Source: Siphonodentalium dalli (taxonomy: Eukaryota; Mollusca; Scaphopoda; Gadilida; Siphonodentaliidae). From it: a stretch of DNA of 64,000 bases. The notes beneath the pieces are model-generated. The model made no database searches and had not been told where the DNA came from. It was given only the letters and a program-made list of their open reading frames with translations. The stretch lies in assembly GCA_032622095.1 (NCBI GenBank), contig CP136066.1:65668278-65732277 (forward strand), in the 5' to 3' direction. Below are positions 36,321 to 47,420 of this stretch, one piece after another (position 1 is the stretch's first letter; each line of letters starts with the position of its first letter). Both the position numbers and the translations under genes were made by a program.

Positions 36321-36912
36321 AGGGGTACTGTACGCCATTTTCAATAAATTCCCGGTGATAACAACGATCTATTATCGATACTATATAGAAATATAAGTAA
36401 TTTGAGTCGAAGATGTATTCTGTAAACGCTCAGGTTAATAGGCTATCTTGAAATTTAATAATTTAAAAGTTAATAATTTAATATAAATTGATTTTATGGC
36501 TCCAGCCATAAAATGGCGTCTCTTAAAATTGGAATTTCCGTGTACAAAACGTAATCAAATTATAATTGAGGGATACTGGATTAATAAAACAATTGCACAC
36601 ACGATCGTTTGAAACATTATGCTTATACGGGGAGAAAACCCAAGCCACTCATTGACTAGTGACCATACACTAACTTAAATGAGTATATGGGACTGCTAAG
36701 CATATAATATAATGTTTATTTGATTCATTTGGTTGAAAACTGTACAAAAATTACTCGACAACGACAATTTGTATTTTTGCATTCCGGTAAATTTGCCATC
36801 CGTAACAATACTTCGTACTCAACAGACTTTCAAAAAATGGAAAAGTTGTTACCTTATTCTCCGACTCGGGGATTATGGAAACCAACAACAACATCTTGGG
36901 TACAGTACCCCT
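36321..36912. mobile_element. TTAA-flanked TIR element (AGGGGTACTGTA)
   Basis: TTAA (36317-36320), then AGGGGTACTGTACGCC; the right end GGGTACAGTACCCCT is followed by TTAA (36913-36916). The left segment has internal short AATTTAATAATTTAA repeats. No ORF resembles a transposase. Confidence 0.85.
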
Positions 36913-37019
36913 TTAAAATGGCTAGATCATTAGTTGGATATTTTGCTCACCTGTCAAAAATCCAAAGCTTCCTATTCCAAAAGTCAATATCCAGCCATAA
37001 AAACATTCTATTAACCCTT

Positions 37020-37275
37020 TCATGATGGGAGCTATGCTGGTGCAGCATTAAAGATCCTGTGCCAGTGCATTCTCTGAGATTATGCGAGTTTCTCACAGGG
37101 AGCCTCGCATATACAGTATAAGAGAATACGCAGGTTTACAATGTCAATGTAAATAGTGTAGGCCAATGCATTCTCTTATATAAGTGAGGTTCCCTATATG
37201 GGAGAATCGCATATATAAGAGAATGCATTGGCAGTTTTCGCAAAATTTCAGGAAGCTCCATTCATGGACGGGTTA
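37020..37275 (+). repeat. Interspersed repeat, partly inverse of 26995-27230
   Basis: GGGAGCTATGCTGGTGCAGC, then AAAGATCCTGTGCCAGTGC, mirrors 27165-27210. Then GAGCCTCGCATATACAG and TATATAAGAGAATGCATTGG follow in both senses. It ends with TTTTCGCAAAATTTCAGGAAG, also seen at 27564. Confidence 0.75.
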
Positions 37276-37279
37276 AAGA

Positions 37280-38025
37280 TACGGGCGGCGTTGGTGGTGG
37301 GTGTGCTGTTAAAATATTCACCTCCGTCAAAAACCGTCATAAACATAAAGAATAGTAAAATATAGACAGACCTTGTTCTTATACCAATCAGAAATATGGC
37401 ATAAACAGTATGTTATTGTCAATAAACAAAAGCAAAAAACGTTACGTTACCTGGCTTTTGTTTAGATCCGGATATGGTAAACAAAAACAGCGTTATTTGT
37501 TACCTTTTTTCCTTATATGGAAATAATAAAGAGCGTTTATATCATTTGTGTGTGTAATCAACCAATATAATTGCGCTGTGTTATGTAAACAGAAGCACAA
37601 CCTATGTAACACGAGAAGGTTCTTGTTTGCGTACACCGTCGTATGTCTTGGCGACAATATACTATTTACGCGCAGATTATGTTTGGCATATGAACAAAAC
37701 TATATATTTTTTAATATTCCTTCTGTTTATGGCGATTTGAACAAATATGAATATTTCTGCAACGAACGCCGCCCGTGCCTTTAATGGACTCATGGCTATG
37801 GTCTACTTATTTATGGCATAGTATACATACACATGGTAGTTTTATTGTGTTAAATTGGACGGCCATCTTTAACTATTACTTCATTAGCCGATACCTATTT
37901 TATTGCTAGTTTTACAAACCTGCCAGCAACTTTATTTTATTGGAAACACAACAAATCTGGCAAAAGTGCATTTTCATGTTCGGATTTCTCTTATTTGTTA
38001 TTGTCTGAATTCTATGTTTTAAATT
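37280..38025. other. Intron sequence, no gene recognised
   Basis: AATAATAAAGAGCGTTTAT at 37525 resembles text near 22102 and 22401, a minor shared phrase. The open frame at 37548-37784 shows no family features. Confidence 0.4.
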
Positions 38026-38031
38026 AGTTAA

Positions 38032-38499
38032 AGGTACTCAATCCGATTAAGCACCCCTAAATTACTATTTCTTTGGCTTCGGGGGTAAAACATATTTGAT
38101 ACGAGTCGAGGAACCCACACATCAAAGCTCAGAGTGATCAGATATCGATTTCTAAAGTTCGTTAATTTCTCGAGATTTGGGCCAGTAATTTTGTCTGCCT
38201 CGTGGTCAAACAGACAAATTGCGGTGTAAGATGGATAACTCTAAAATCAAGTGGTTATTATTGTTAATAACTAACAACTTGATTTTAGAGTTATCCAATT
38301 TACACCCTCAATTTGTCTGTTTGAGCACGAGGCAGACTAAATTACTGGCCCAAATCTCAAGAAATTAACGAACTTCAAAAATCGATATCTGATCACTCTG
38401 AGCTTTGATGTGTGGGTTCCTCGACTCGAATCAAATATTTTTTACCCCCCGAAGCCAAAGAAATAGTAATTTAGGAGTGCTTAATCGGATTGAGTACCT
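38032..38499. mobile_element. Near-perfect palindromic MITE of about 470 bp
   Basis: TTAA, then AGGTACTCAATCCGATTAAG...; the second half reads back almost base for base (...CTTAATCGGATTGAGTACCT, then TTAA). The centre is near 38265, in TTATTGTTAATAACTAACAA. The arms of about 230 bp differ at only a handful of sites. Related pieces are at 35612, 39693, 59453 and near 7895. Confidence 0.92.
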
Positions 38500-38589
38500 T
38501 TAAACAGTATCACATTGCAAAACGCATTGTGAAAACATCTATCTATCAACTAACATTTTGCAGACATCTGTTCGGGTAGTAATAGCCAC

Positions 38590-38706
38590 GGGCAACTGGC
38601 ATTAGACCTAGAGATAGTCGATGCAGAGGTGGAATGCTTCGTAAATTAGACCTAGAATGCTTCGTAAATTAGACCTAGAGATAGTCAATGCAGAGGTGGA
38701 ATGCTT
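38590..38706 (+). repeat. Local tandem duplication
   Basis: TTAGACCTAGAGATAGTC, then GCAGAGGTGGAATGCTTCG, occurs twice with a partial copy (TTAGACCTAGAATGCTTCG) between. Confidence 0.85.
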
Positions 38707-38794
38707 CGTTGGCGTGTTCCCCAGAAATAAATAATAATAAATAATATAAATACATGTGTGTGCATGATTTTCAAAATGTTTTTCCTTGAGAAAT

Positions 38795-38925
38795 GCAAGC
38801 CTGCAAATAGTGTCTATCATTTACAGAATGAGGTCCCCAGAGGGTGAATTTAGTAACGCTATCACGCACGTGGGCTAACATCACCAAATTTAACCTCTGG
38901 GGACCTCATTTTGCTTAGGCCTCAT
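38795..38925 (+). repeat. Single-arm copy of the AATGAGGTCC palindrome family
   Basis: AATAGTGTCTATCATTTACAG, then AATGAGGTCCCCAGAGGGTG, then GTGGGCTAACATCACC and GGGGACCTCATTTTGC, follows one arm of 31530-31782. Confidence 0.8.
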
Positions 38926-39169
38926 CTTCTGGGAAGAATGTTTTGTCTCAAATAAGTAAACATTGTTTTTAGTTACTTTTTCCCTTCTCTTCAGTTTCTA
39001 AGCCCCCTATTTGCAGATGATCAAATGCATAATCGAGGTGACTAATGACTATTCTTCAACTGGGGAACTTCAATCTGATCGTAGGTCTCCCATAGTAGAG
39101 CAGCGGCCAAACGCCAAAAGTGATCGGGTACCCCTACCTATTGTAGAACAAGTTGAAACCAAATTTTTT

Positions 39170-39320
39170 TGAAAGGTGAATATATACTGTTGACGAAAAC
39201 AATAGTGAAAAATAACGGAATTGGTGGTGGCTATTGTCAAATCGACGATGAACGATACCCACCAGTAACTTTTTTCCAGAAATTAACGACTTTGGTAAAT
39301 CGAGAGCTCCGGCTATGTTC
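39170..39320 (+). repeat. Repeat with inverted copy at 58780-58925
   Basis: GAAAAATAACGGAATTGGTGG, then TGTCAAATCGACGATGAACG, then TTTTTCCAGAAATT, is found in reverse complement at 58800-58885. The pair brackets the whole middle of intron 4. Confidence 0.75.
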
Positions 39321-39692
39321 TAGCATATTTTCCAACGTTTTTGGTGCTAAAATCACTACATCATACCATATATCTACCTGATATGCAAAAAGTGTTGGTT
39401 ATTTTAGATTTTCCTGCCGTTTGGAGCTGAAACATTTATTTTTTGCTGAAAAATCGCTCTTTTTCACAAAAATATTAGATTTCAAATATTATCATTCAAA
39501 CAGATATTGTAATAATGCCAAAATATTTAATCCATATGGTGTAGTAGTTATCTGACAAGCATATTAAAAAAGAAGTTAACAGACGTTTTGAACGGTTTGC
39601 GATATATTCGATTTTAGCTACACCTCCCCCAAACACGTTTTTGGTCGTTACATATTTGTGTTAACGACTTTACAAACATTTTCTAACTGATC

Positions 39693-39962
39693 TTAAAGGT
39701 ACTCAATCCGATTAAGCACCCTAAATTACTATTTCTTTGGCTTCGGGGGTAAACAATATTTGATTCGAGTCGAGGAACCCACACATCAAAGCTCAGAGTG
39801 ATCAGATATCGATTTTTGAAGTTCGTTAATTTCTCGAGATTTTGGCCAGTAATTTAGTCTGCCTCGTGCTCAAAATTTTAGAGTTATCCATCTTACACCC
39901 GCAATTTGTCTGTTTGAGCTCAAGGCAGACTATATTACTTGCCCAAATCTCGAGAAATTAAC
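39693..39962. mobile_element. Partial GGTACTCAATCCGAT MITE, cut by the LINE
   Basis: TTAAAGGTACTCAATCCGATT begins a copy of the 38032 palindrome. It proceeds through the first arm and into the second, then stops inside CTCGAGAAATTAACG, where the LINE 3' end begins. Confidence 0.8.
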
Positions 39963-42150
39963 GTTCTGCTTGTTCTGCTGTCTTATAATACTTAAGCCAT
40001 TCTTGATCTCCACTAAAAGTTGGATCTTTCTTTTTTATCATGCTGGAGAAAATATATCGTTTGAATAGTAGTAGGAAAATATTCCTCAAGTTGTCTTGAG
40101 TGTTGTATATGTCATATATTCCAAAAATCACAATTTCTGGTGAAATTTTCTATAGCAGAATAGATTTGGTAACTGTACAATCATAAAACAAGTGTAGTAT
40201 GGTTTCTCTATCCGACTGACAGAATGTACAAATGGCTTTTTCTGACAGCTTCAGTTGAAAAAGTTTTGCATTGGCATAGAGTATATTGTGGTTAATTTTG
40301 TACTGGAATGATATGAGACTACTGTCATTAGTAAATGTATAGATATTAGTATAGATTTTTTTCCAGTCTTCTTCGGAATATATTTTATCAAGATTTTTTG
40401 CCCACTTTTTCTGCGAAGCAGTTGGAATTGTGCAATATATTTGTAAAAATTTTGGATAAAATGTTTTGCATGTTTTTACGCAATTCTTCAAGGTTTCTAG
40501 ATTATTATTGGTAAAGGTATCAAGTATCATATGCTCATTCACAAATGTTTTCCATGCACACGAGGTATGGCGGCTAACAGTCCACGATAGGCGGTGAAAG
40601 AAATTTTTTAATAGTGTATTTTTGACAAAATTCATCATAATTCAATAGGCCTGAGTTATCCTTCATGAGGTCACTCATATAACATATTTCATTTTCTCTA
40701 AGGTGCCTATTGTAAAATAACTTTTTATTAATAAGAATCTTTGGATTGTAAAATAGAGGTTCACATCGAATGTCTAAAGGCGTTGTGGTGGAATTTTATG
40801 GAGGTTTGACCATGCTTGAAGTACATTTTTCCAGAATGTGTTCACTTTACTGCTTATCACATTTAGACCCTCACTTCGAAGATTCCATATGTATGGGCCT
40901 CCATGAGGCTCTATATCATCCATTATTAGATATTTCCATCCTGCGCTAGTATTTGGGTCTACAAGTTTTTATATCCAAGTCATTTTCCGGGCATTGCTGA
41001 AAGAGTTCAAATGGGGAAATTTCAATCCACCCTCTTCAATACTATTTATTACAACATTCCCTGCTATCTTATCTTTTTTACCGGACCACAAAAATTTGTA
41101 GAAAAGCTTTTGAATATTATCTGACAATTGAGATGAAGGTTCCGGTAATCCTGAAAGACAATGCGTTAAAATTGGTACGGCAAGTGTTTTAACAACTGTT
41201 GTTTTCCATATAGGCTGAGGGATCTAAAAGACCAGTGATTTAGTAGATTTTCTATTTTTTTAAATTTTGTTTTATAATTGTTTTCGATGAAATCAGTGTT
41301 AAATAAATTGAATTATATACCATGAATTGTAAAAGATTGGTTATTCCACATTATTGTTTGGTCAGTGTTCAACTCTTCACCACAACCCCGTTTTGCCCCA
41401 ATTCATATAGCTTGTGTCTTGTCAAAGTTTACCTTTAAACCTAAAAGTTTGGCAAATGCACTGAAGGTATTGAGGGCAGTATTTAGAGATTTTTCGTCAT
41501 CCTGGAGGAAGAGGTTTATGTCATCTGCATATTGTGTCAAAGAATATTCGGAATCATTAATTTTTATGTCACTGATGTCTGGATTAAATTTTATGCATGC
41601 ACTGAGTATTTCTACATAGTATAAATACATATGGAGACAAAGGGTCCCCTTGTCTCACGCCTCTAAGGATGTCTATTTTGTTGGATATGTTACCATTATT
41701 TATCACGTAACTGTATATATTTGTGTAAACAGTTTTAATCCATTTTTTAATAGATGGACAAAATTAAAGAATTCTAGAGTTTTCTGTATAAAATCCCATT
41801 CTAAAGAATCAAATGCTTTTTCAAAATCTAATATTGTTATAATTCCTGGTAAATCATTCTGCTCATATTTTTTAATTAGGTCAAAAATCAGTTTTGTTGC
41901 CTCCCCAATATATCGCCCAGACATGAACCCAAGCTGAGTGCAACTTATAAGTTTTTCGAGATATTTTTTCATTCTATTGGCAATAACTGCTGATGCTATT
42001 TTAGTGTCTACATTAAGGAGCGAGATGGGGCGCCAATTTTTTCAAGTAGTGTTTGCACTTGTTTGCTTTTGGGATACAGGTAATTATACCGCATCTCTGA
42101 GTTATAGGTATCAGTGCTGTGATACATTCGATAGCAGATAATTTGGTTTC
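39963..42150 (-). pseudogene. 5'-truncated, frameshifted LINE reverse transcriptase (L1/Tx1-like)
   Basis: Reading the minus strand from 42150, pieces of one non-LTR retrotransposon ORF2 appear in the usual order, across several frames. They are IPKSKQ and NWRPISLLN (about 42000-42070), LISCTQLGFMSGRYIGEAT and LDFEKAFDSLEWDFI (41703-41972), RGVRQGDPLSP (about 41640-41670), the catalytic QYADD (41520-41535), and a C-terminal region ending with CTFCQSDRETILHLFYDC (40150-40638), the Cys/His motif typical of this group. The 5' third with the endonuclease is missing and frames shift at several points, so it is dead. The last codons (DQEWLKYYKTAEQAE) lie next to a broken MITE. There is no poly-A tail. 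Clade assignment is by motif memory. Confidence 0.88.
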
Positions 42151-42535
42151 TAACGACGCTATAATTCGTATGTTGTCTGGACATCACACGTAGAAAGAAT
42201 TTGACAGAGATTGTGAACAGTTTGCCAGATATTGGTTTTTAGCTACCGCTCCCCCGAACACGTTTTGGTAGAAAAAAAACATATTTATGATAACACAAAC
42301 TTTTCTATGATTCTAATGGGGACCAAATTATGATTCATATGATGAAAACCGGATCCGTAGACACAGTGAGCGTGGATAAAGATGTCCACGGGCTTCCAAA
42401 CCCCCAGTTGAACTAAAGTATTTGTTCTAAGCGACACATAATATAGACTAGCAAACACAGCACAAAATCATTGTTGCTGCCATAGTGATTAACTATTTTG
42501 ACCAAAGTGGCAATCGTTAGTTCAAATATGTGTTA
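42151..42535. other. Intron sequence with a copy of the 39590 phrase
   Basis: GTGAACAGTTTGCCAGATATT, then TTTTAGCTACCGCTCCCCCGAACACG, at 42212-42262 resembles 39585-39645 on the other side of the LINE. Confidence 0.5.
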
Positions 42536-42539
42536 TGTT

Positions 42540-44926
42540 TGGAGGTCCCCCTACACTATTGAGTCTTGAACATACCACGAACTAAAAGAAATGATCTCAA
42601 TATTAACTGAGGGTTTGTACAAAGGATAGTTATATAAGGAAATACACACTGGTTATGGATGGGTTGGTTCGCGAAATAGTGTGTCACTTTACAAAACGCG
42701 GCTGCATGGAAAATATGAAAGGCGAAATTTCTATTTTTCGAGAACACTATACCAGATTTAAAGTCTTGAACACAATACGAACTGCATGTATATGCTCTCT
42801 ATATTAACAAAGAGTGTGAATGGGAGGTACTGCTATAAGATAATACATAAGTTGTATGGGTGGCTTGTGTCTGTGTCGCATTACACAACTCCTACACAAT
42901 TGAAGTATTAGTATTGAACAAACCACGAACTGAAAGTAGGGATCTATATATTGACTGAGGGTGTTGGCAAACGGTAGTAATGTCAGGACGTACATAATGT
43001 ATATGGATGGGTTGGTTCCAGAAAGCCTTTGGCACTTTACAAAAAGCGGATGGCAAACGCCAAAGGCGAATATTTTTTGTTTTGTGTGACCCCTTTATGA
43101 GTCCATTTAAACTTTTTAACACACCATTCACCGAATATATATGCTCTTAGTATTAACTGGCAGTGTGAACGAACGGTGGTGCTATTTAAATGGGTAGTTT
43201 GGTTCCCGAAATCCTAGGGTACTTTACAAAAGGCGGCTGGCAAATACGAAAGTTTAATTTTCTTTGAGCCCCTATCCCATTTAAAGTCTTACACACACCA
43301 CGAATTGAACGGATATGATCTCAATATTAACTGAGGGTGTGGAAAAATGGTAGTTTGCTCAGGAAATACTCATCTTTAATTGATGGGTTGGTTTCCGAAT
43401 GTCTGGGACACTTTACAAAAAGTGGCTAGCAAACGAAAAAGGCGAATTTCTCACTGTTTTTGGTCCCCTTAACAATTTGAACTCTTGGACACTTTATGAA
43501 TTGAAGCTATATGCTTAGTGTGTGAACGAAAATAGTGCTATCATGGATTATATACAATCTGTAATGGTGGGTTGGTTCCCGAAATCTTGGGGAACATTAC
43601 AAAAAGCGGCTGGCAAATAAATACATTGTACGAAATGTGAATATTTTTTGTGAGGCAACTACCCCACTTGATGTCTTGAACCCACCATAAACTGAACGGA
43701 TATGCTCCCAATATTAACTGAGGGTGTTAGAGAAATGGACGCTATATCAAGAAATTCACATCATTTATGGATGGGTTTGTTTTTGAATGTATGGGTCGCT
43801 TGGCAAATGAGAAAGGCGAATACTCACTGTATTGTGAGACCACTTAACCCATTTAATATCTTGAACACACCATTTAATATCTTGAACACACCATGAACTG
43901 AATGGGTCGGTTGGCAAATGAGAAAGGCGAATACTCACTGTTTTGTGAGACCACTTAACCCATTTAATATCTTGAACACACCATGAACTGAAGTTATATG
44001 CCCTCAAACTTAACTGAGTTTGTGAAAAAAGGAAGTGCTAGCATGGATTTATCAATGTATATGGGTGGTTTGGTTCCCCCGATATCCTGTGGCAATTTAC
44101 AAAAAGCGGCTGGCAAACACGAAAGGCGAATTTTCTAGGTTTTGAGGACCCCACTATCCCACTTGAAGTCTTCAACAAATTATATACTCTCAGTGTTAAC
44201 TGAGGGAGTGGACAAATGATAGTATTGTCCGGACATATGCATCTGTTATGGATGAGGTGGTTCCCGAAAGGCTATGGCACTTTACAACAAGCGGCCGGCA
44301 AACGAAAAGGGCTAGCTTTCACTGTATTAGGGACTCTGATCCCCATTTGAAGTCTTGAACACACCACTAGCTGAAGGCATAATAATGCTATCAATATCAC
44401 CCACGATTGTGGCTGAATGTCTGTTCTGTCAGAAAAAATGCAATGCTCTTGCGAACCAACTGTTCGCGAGAGCACCGTGGCACCTTATACAAAAAGCAGA
44501 TGGCAAACGATAAAGGCGAATTTTTAGGGATCCCTACCCCATGTACCCCCTACCCAATTTGAAGACCAGAACACACCACGAACGGGGACGATATCATCAT
44601 TGAATGAGTATATGGACAATGGGTAGTTGCGTTGCATAAGGAAGTACACAATTTATATGGATTGGTTCCATAAATCATGAGTACTTAACGAAAAGTGGCT
44701 GGAAAATAAGAAAGGCAAACTTTTGAGGACCCCTTACGAGGGTGAGACCAACGGTATACAGGTTCCCGAAATCCTGAACCGTGAAGCACTCCACAACAAG
44801 AGACTGCCATGTGTTCACTGTTTGATGTACCCTACCCTATTTAAAGTCTTTGACACATGTACTGAAGGGATAATGCTCTCAATATCGACATATGTTGTGG
44901 CCGAATGGCTATTATATCCGACACTA
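42540..44926 (+). repeat. Degenerate tandem array, about 190-bp unit
   Basis: A unit with the phrases TCTTGAACACACCACGAACTGAA, TCAATATTAACTGAGGGTGTG, ATGGATGGGTTGGTTCC and CACTTTACAAAAAGCGGCTGGC recurs about a dozen times (near 42564, 42761, 42907, 43110, 43286, 43482, 43670, 43880, 43968, 44167, 44350, 44562, 44847). Spacing is about 145-210. Another copy continues at 55212-55440, so the Helitron array was inserted into this repeat. Short ORFs here are repeat translations. Confidence 0.88.
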
Positions 44927-46399
44927 TCTCATATATATTTTGAAGACCTCTGTTTGTATGTATGTTTGTCTGTCATTGATACAAATCTACGATTCTCGAC
45001 CGATCGGGACGAAACTTGGTACGTGTGTGTAGTTTGACCAGGCGGTGGACGTTGTCGTATTTGGCGAGCCCGTGCGGCGCCCGCTTCACGCATGCGCAGA
45101 CAAGATTTCGGAAACAGGTGGAGCTATCGACTTGAAATTTGCTATGTGAATGTATCTTGCCCCGGATACGAATTATATCGGGTCGCCGAGCCCGTGCGAC
45201 GCCAGACGAGTTCTAGGAAACGGGTGGAGCTATCGACTTGAAATTTGGTATGTGAATGTATCTTGCCCTGGATACGAATTTTATCGGGTCGCCGAGCCCG
45301 TGCGACGCCAGCTTCTCGCATGCGCAGACCAGATCTCGGAAACGAGTAGAGCTATCGACTTGAAATTTCAGGCTGGGTAGAGCTATCGACTTGAAATTTG
45401 GTTTTGGAATAGCCCGGACAACGTCGGGCTCATCGGCTAGTCTCATATATATTTTGAAGACCTCTGTCTGTTTGTCTGTCTGTTTGTCTGTCTGTTTGTC
45501 TGTCATTTATACAAATCTACGATTCTCGACCGATCGGGACGAAACTTGGTACGTGTGTGTAGTTTGACCAGGCGGTGGACGTTGTCGTATTGGCGAGCCC
45601 GTGCGGCGCCCGCTTCGCGCATGCGCAGACGAGATCTCGGAAACGGGTGGAGCTATCGACTTGAAATTTGGTTTTTGAATAGCCCGGACAACGTCGGGCT
45701 CATCGGCTAGTCTCATATATATTTTGAAGACCTCTGTTTGTTTGTCTGTCTGTCTGGCTATATGTATGTCATTTATACAAATCTACTATTCTCGACCGAT
45801 CGGGACGAAACTTGGTACGTGTGTGTATTTTGACCAGGCGGTCGACGTTGTCGTATTGGCGAGCCCATGCGGCGCCCGCTTCGCGCATGCGCAGACGAGA
45901 TCTCGGAAACGGGTGGAGCTATCGACTTGAAATTTGCTATGTGAATGTACCTTGCCCCGGATACGAATTTTATCGGGTCGCCTACCCCGTGCGACGCTAT
46001 CGACTTGAAATTTGGTATGTGAATGTATCTTGCCCGGGATACGAATTTTATCGGGTCACCGAGCCCGTGCGACGCCAGCTTCGCGCATGCGCAGACCAGA
46101 TCTCGAAAACGGGTAGAGCTATGGTTTTTGAATAGCCCGGACAACGTCGGGCTCATCGGCTAGTCTCATATATATTTTGAAGACCTCTGTCTGTCTGTCT
46201 GTCTGTTTGTTTGTCTGTCTGTCTGTCATTAATACAAATCTACGATTCTCGATCGATCGGGACGAAACTTGGTACTTGTGTGTAGTTTGACCAGGCAGTC
46301 GTCGTTGTCGTATTGGCGAGCACGTTCGACGCCCGTGCAGCGCATGCGCAGACGAGATCTCGGAAACGGGTGGAGCTATCGACTTGAAATTTGCTATGT

Positions 46400-47420
46400 G
46401 AATGTATTTTGCCCCGGATACGAATTTTATCGGGTCTCCGAGCCCGTGCGACTCCAGCTTCGCGCATGCGCAGACGAGATCTCGGAAACGGGTGGAGCTA
46501 TCGACTTGAAATTTTCTATGTGAATGTATCTTGCCCCGGATACGAATTTTATCGGGTTGCCGAGCCCGTTGGACGCCAATTTCGCGCATGCGCAGACGAG
46601 ATCTCGGAAACGGGTGGAGCTATCGAATTGAAATTTGGTATGTGAATGTATCTTGCCCCGGATACGAATTTTATCGGGTCGTCGAGCCAGTGCGACGCCA
46701 GCTTCGCACATGCGCACACCAGATCTCGGAAACGGGTGGAGCTATCGACTTGAAATTTGGTATGGGAATGTATCTTGCCCCGGATACGAATTTTATCGGG
46801 TCGCCGAGCGAGTGCGACGCCAGCTTCGCGCATGCGCAGACCAGATCTCGGAAACGGGTGGAGCTATCGACTTGAAATTTGGTATGTGAATGTATCTTGT
46901 CCCGGATACGAATTTTATCGGGTCGTCGAGCCCGTGCGACGCCTGTTTCGCGCATGCGCAGACCAGATCTCGGAAACGAGTGGAGCTATCGACTTGAAAT
47001 TTGGTATGTGAATGTATCTTTCCCCGGATACCAATTTTATCGGGTCGCCGAGCCCGTGCGACGCCAGCTTCGCGCATGCGCAGACCAAATCTCGGAAACG
47101 GATGGAGCTATCGACTTGAAATTTGGTTTTTGAATAGCCCGGACAACGTCGGGCTCATCGCCGAGCCCGTGCAAAGCCAGCTTCGCGCATGCGCAGACGA
47201 GATCTCGGAAACGGGTGGAGCTATCGACTTGAAATTTGCTATGTGAATGTATCTTGCTCCGGATACGAATTTTATCGGGTCGCCGAGCCCGTGCGACGCC
47301 AGCTTCGCGCATGCGCAGACCAGATCTCGGAAACGGGTGGAGCTGTCGACTTTAAATTTGGTATGTGAATGTATCTTGCCCCGGATACGAAGTTTATCGG
47401 GTCGTCGAGCCCGTGCGACG
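46400..47420 (+). repeat. 122-bp minisatellite, longest early run (representative)
   Basis: The unit runs GAGCTATCGACTTGAAATTT, GTATGTGAATGTATCTTGCC, CCGGATACGAATTTTATCGG, GTCGCCGAGCCCGTGCGACG, CCAGCTTCGCGCATGCGCAG, ACCAGATCTCGGAAACGGGT (122 bp with small variations). In this run eight or nine copies follow each other. Over the whole array I counted about 62 copies by eye. Since 122 is not a multiple of 3, the open frames recur every 122 bp on both strands. These are repeat artefacts and not genes. Confidence 0.92.

Noticed and set aside
44440-44480. Perfect short palindrome CTCTTGCGAACCAACTGTTCGCGAGAG taken as a regulatory site
   Set aside because: It lies within a degenerate tandem repeat, and an isolated 28-bp palindrome has no assignable role.
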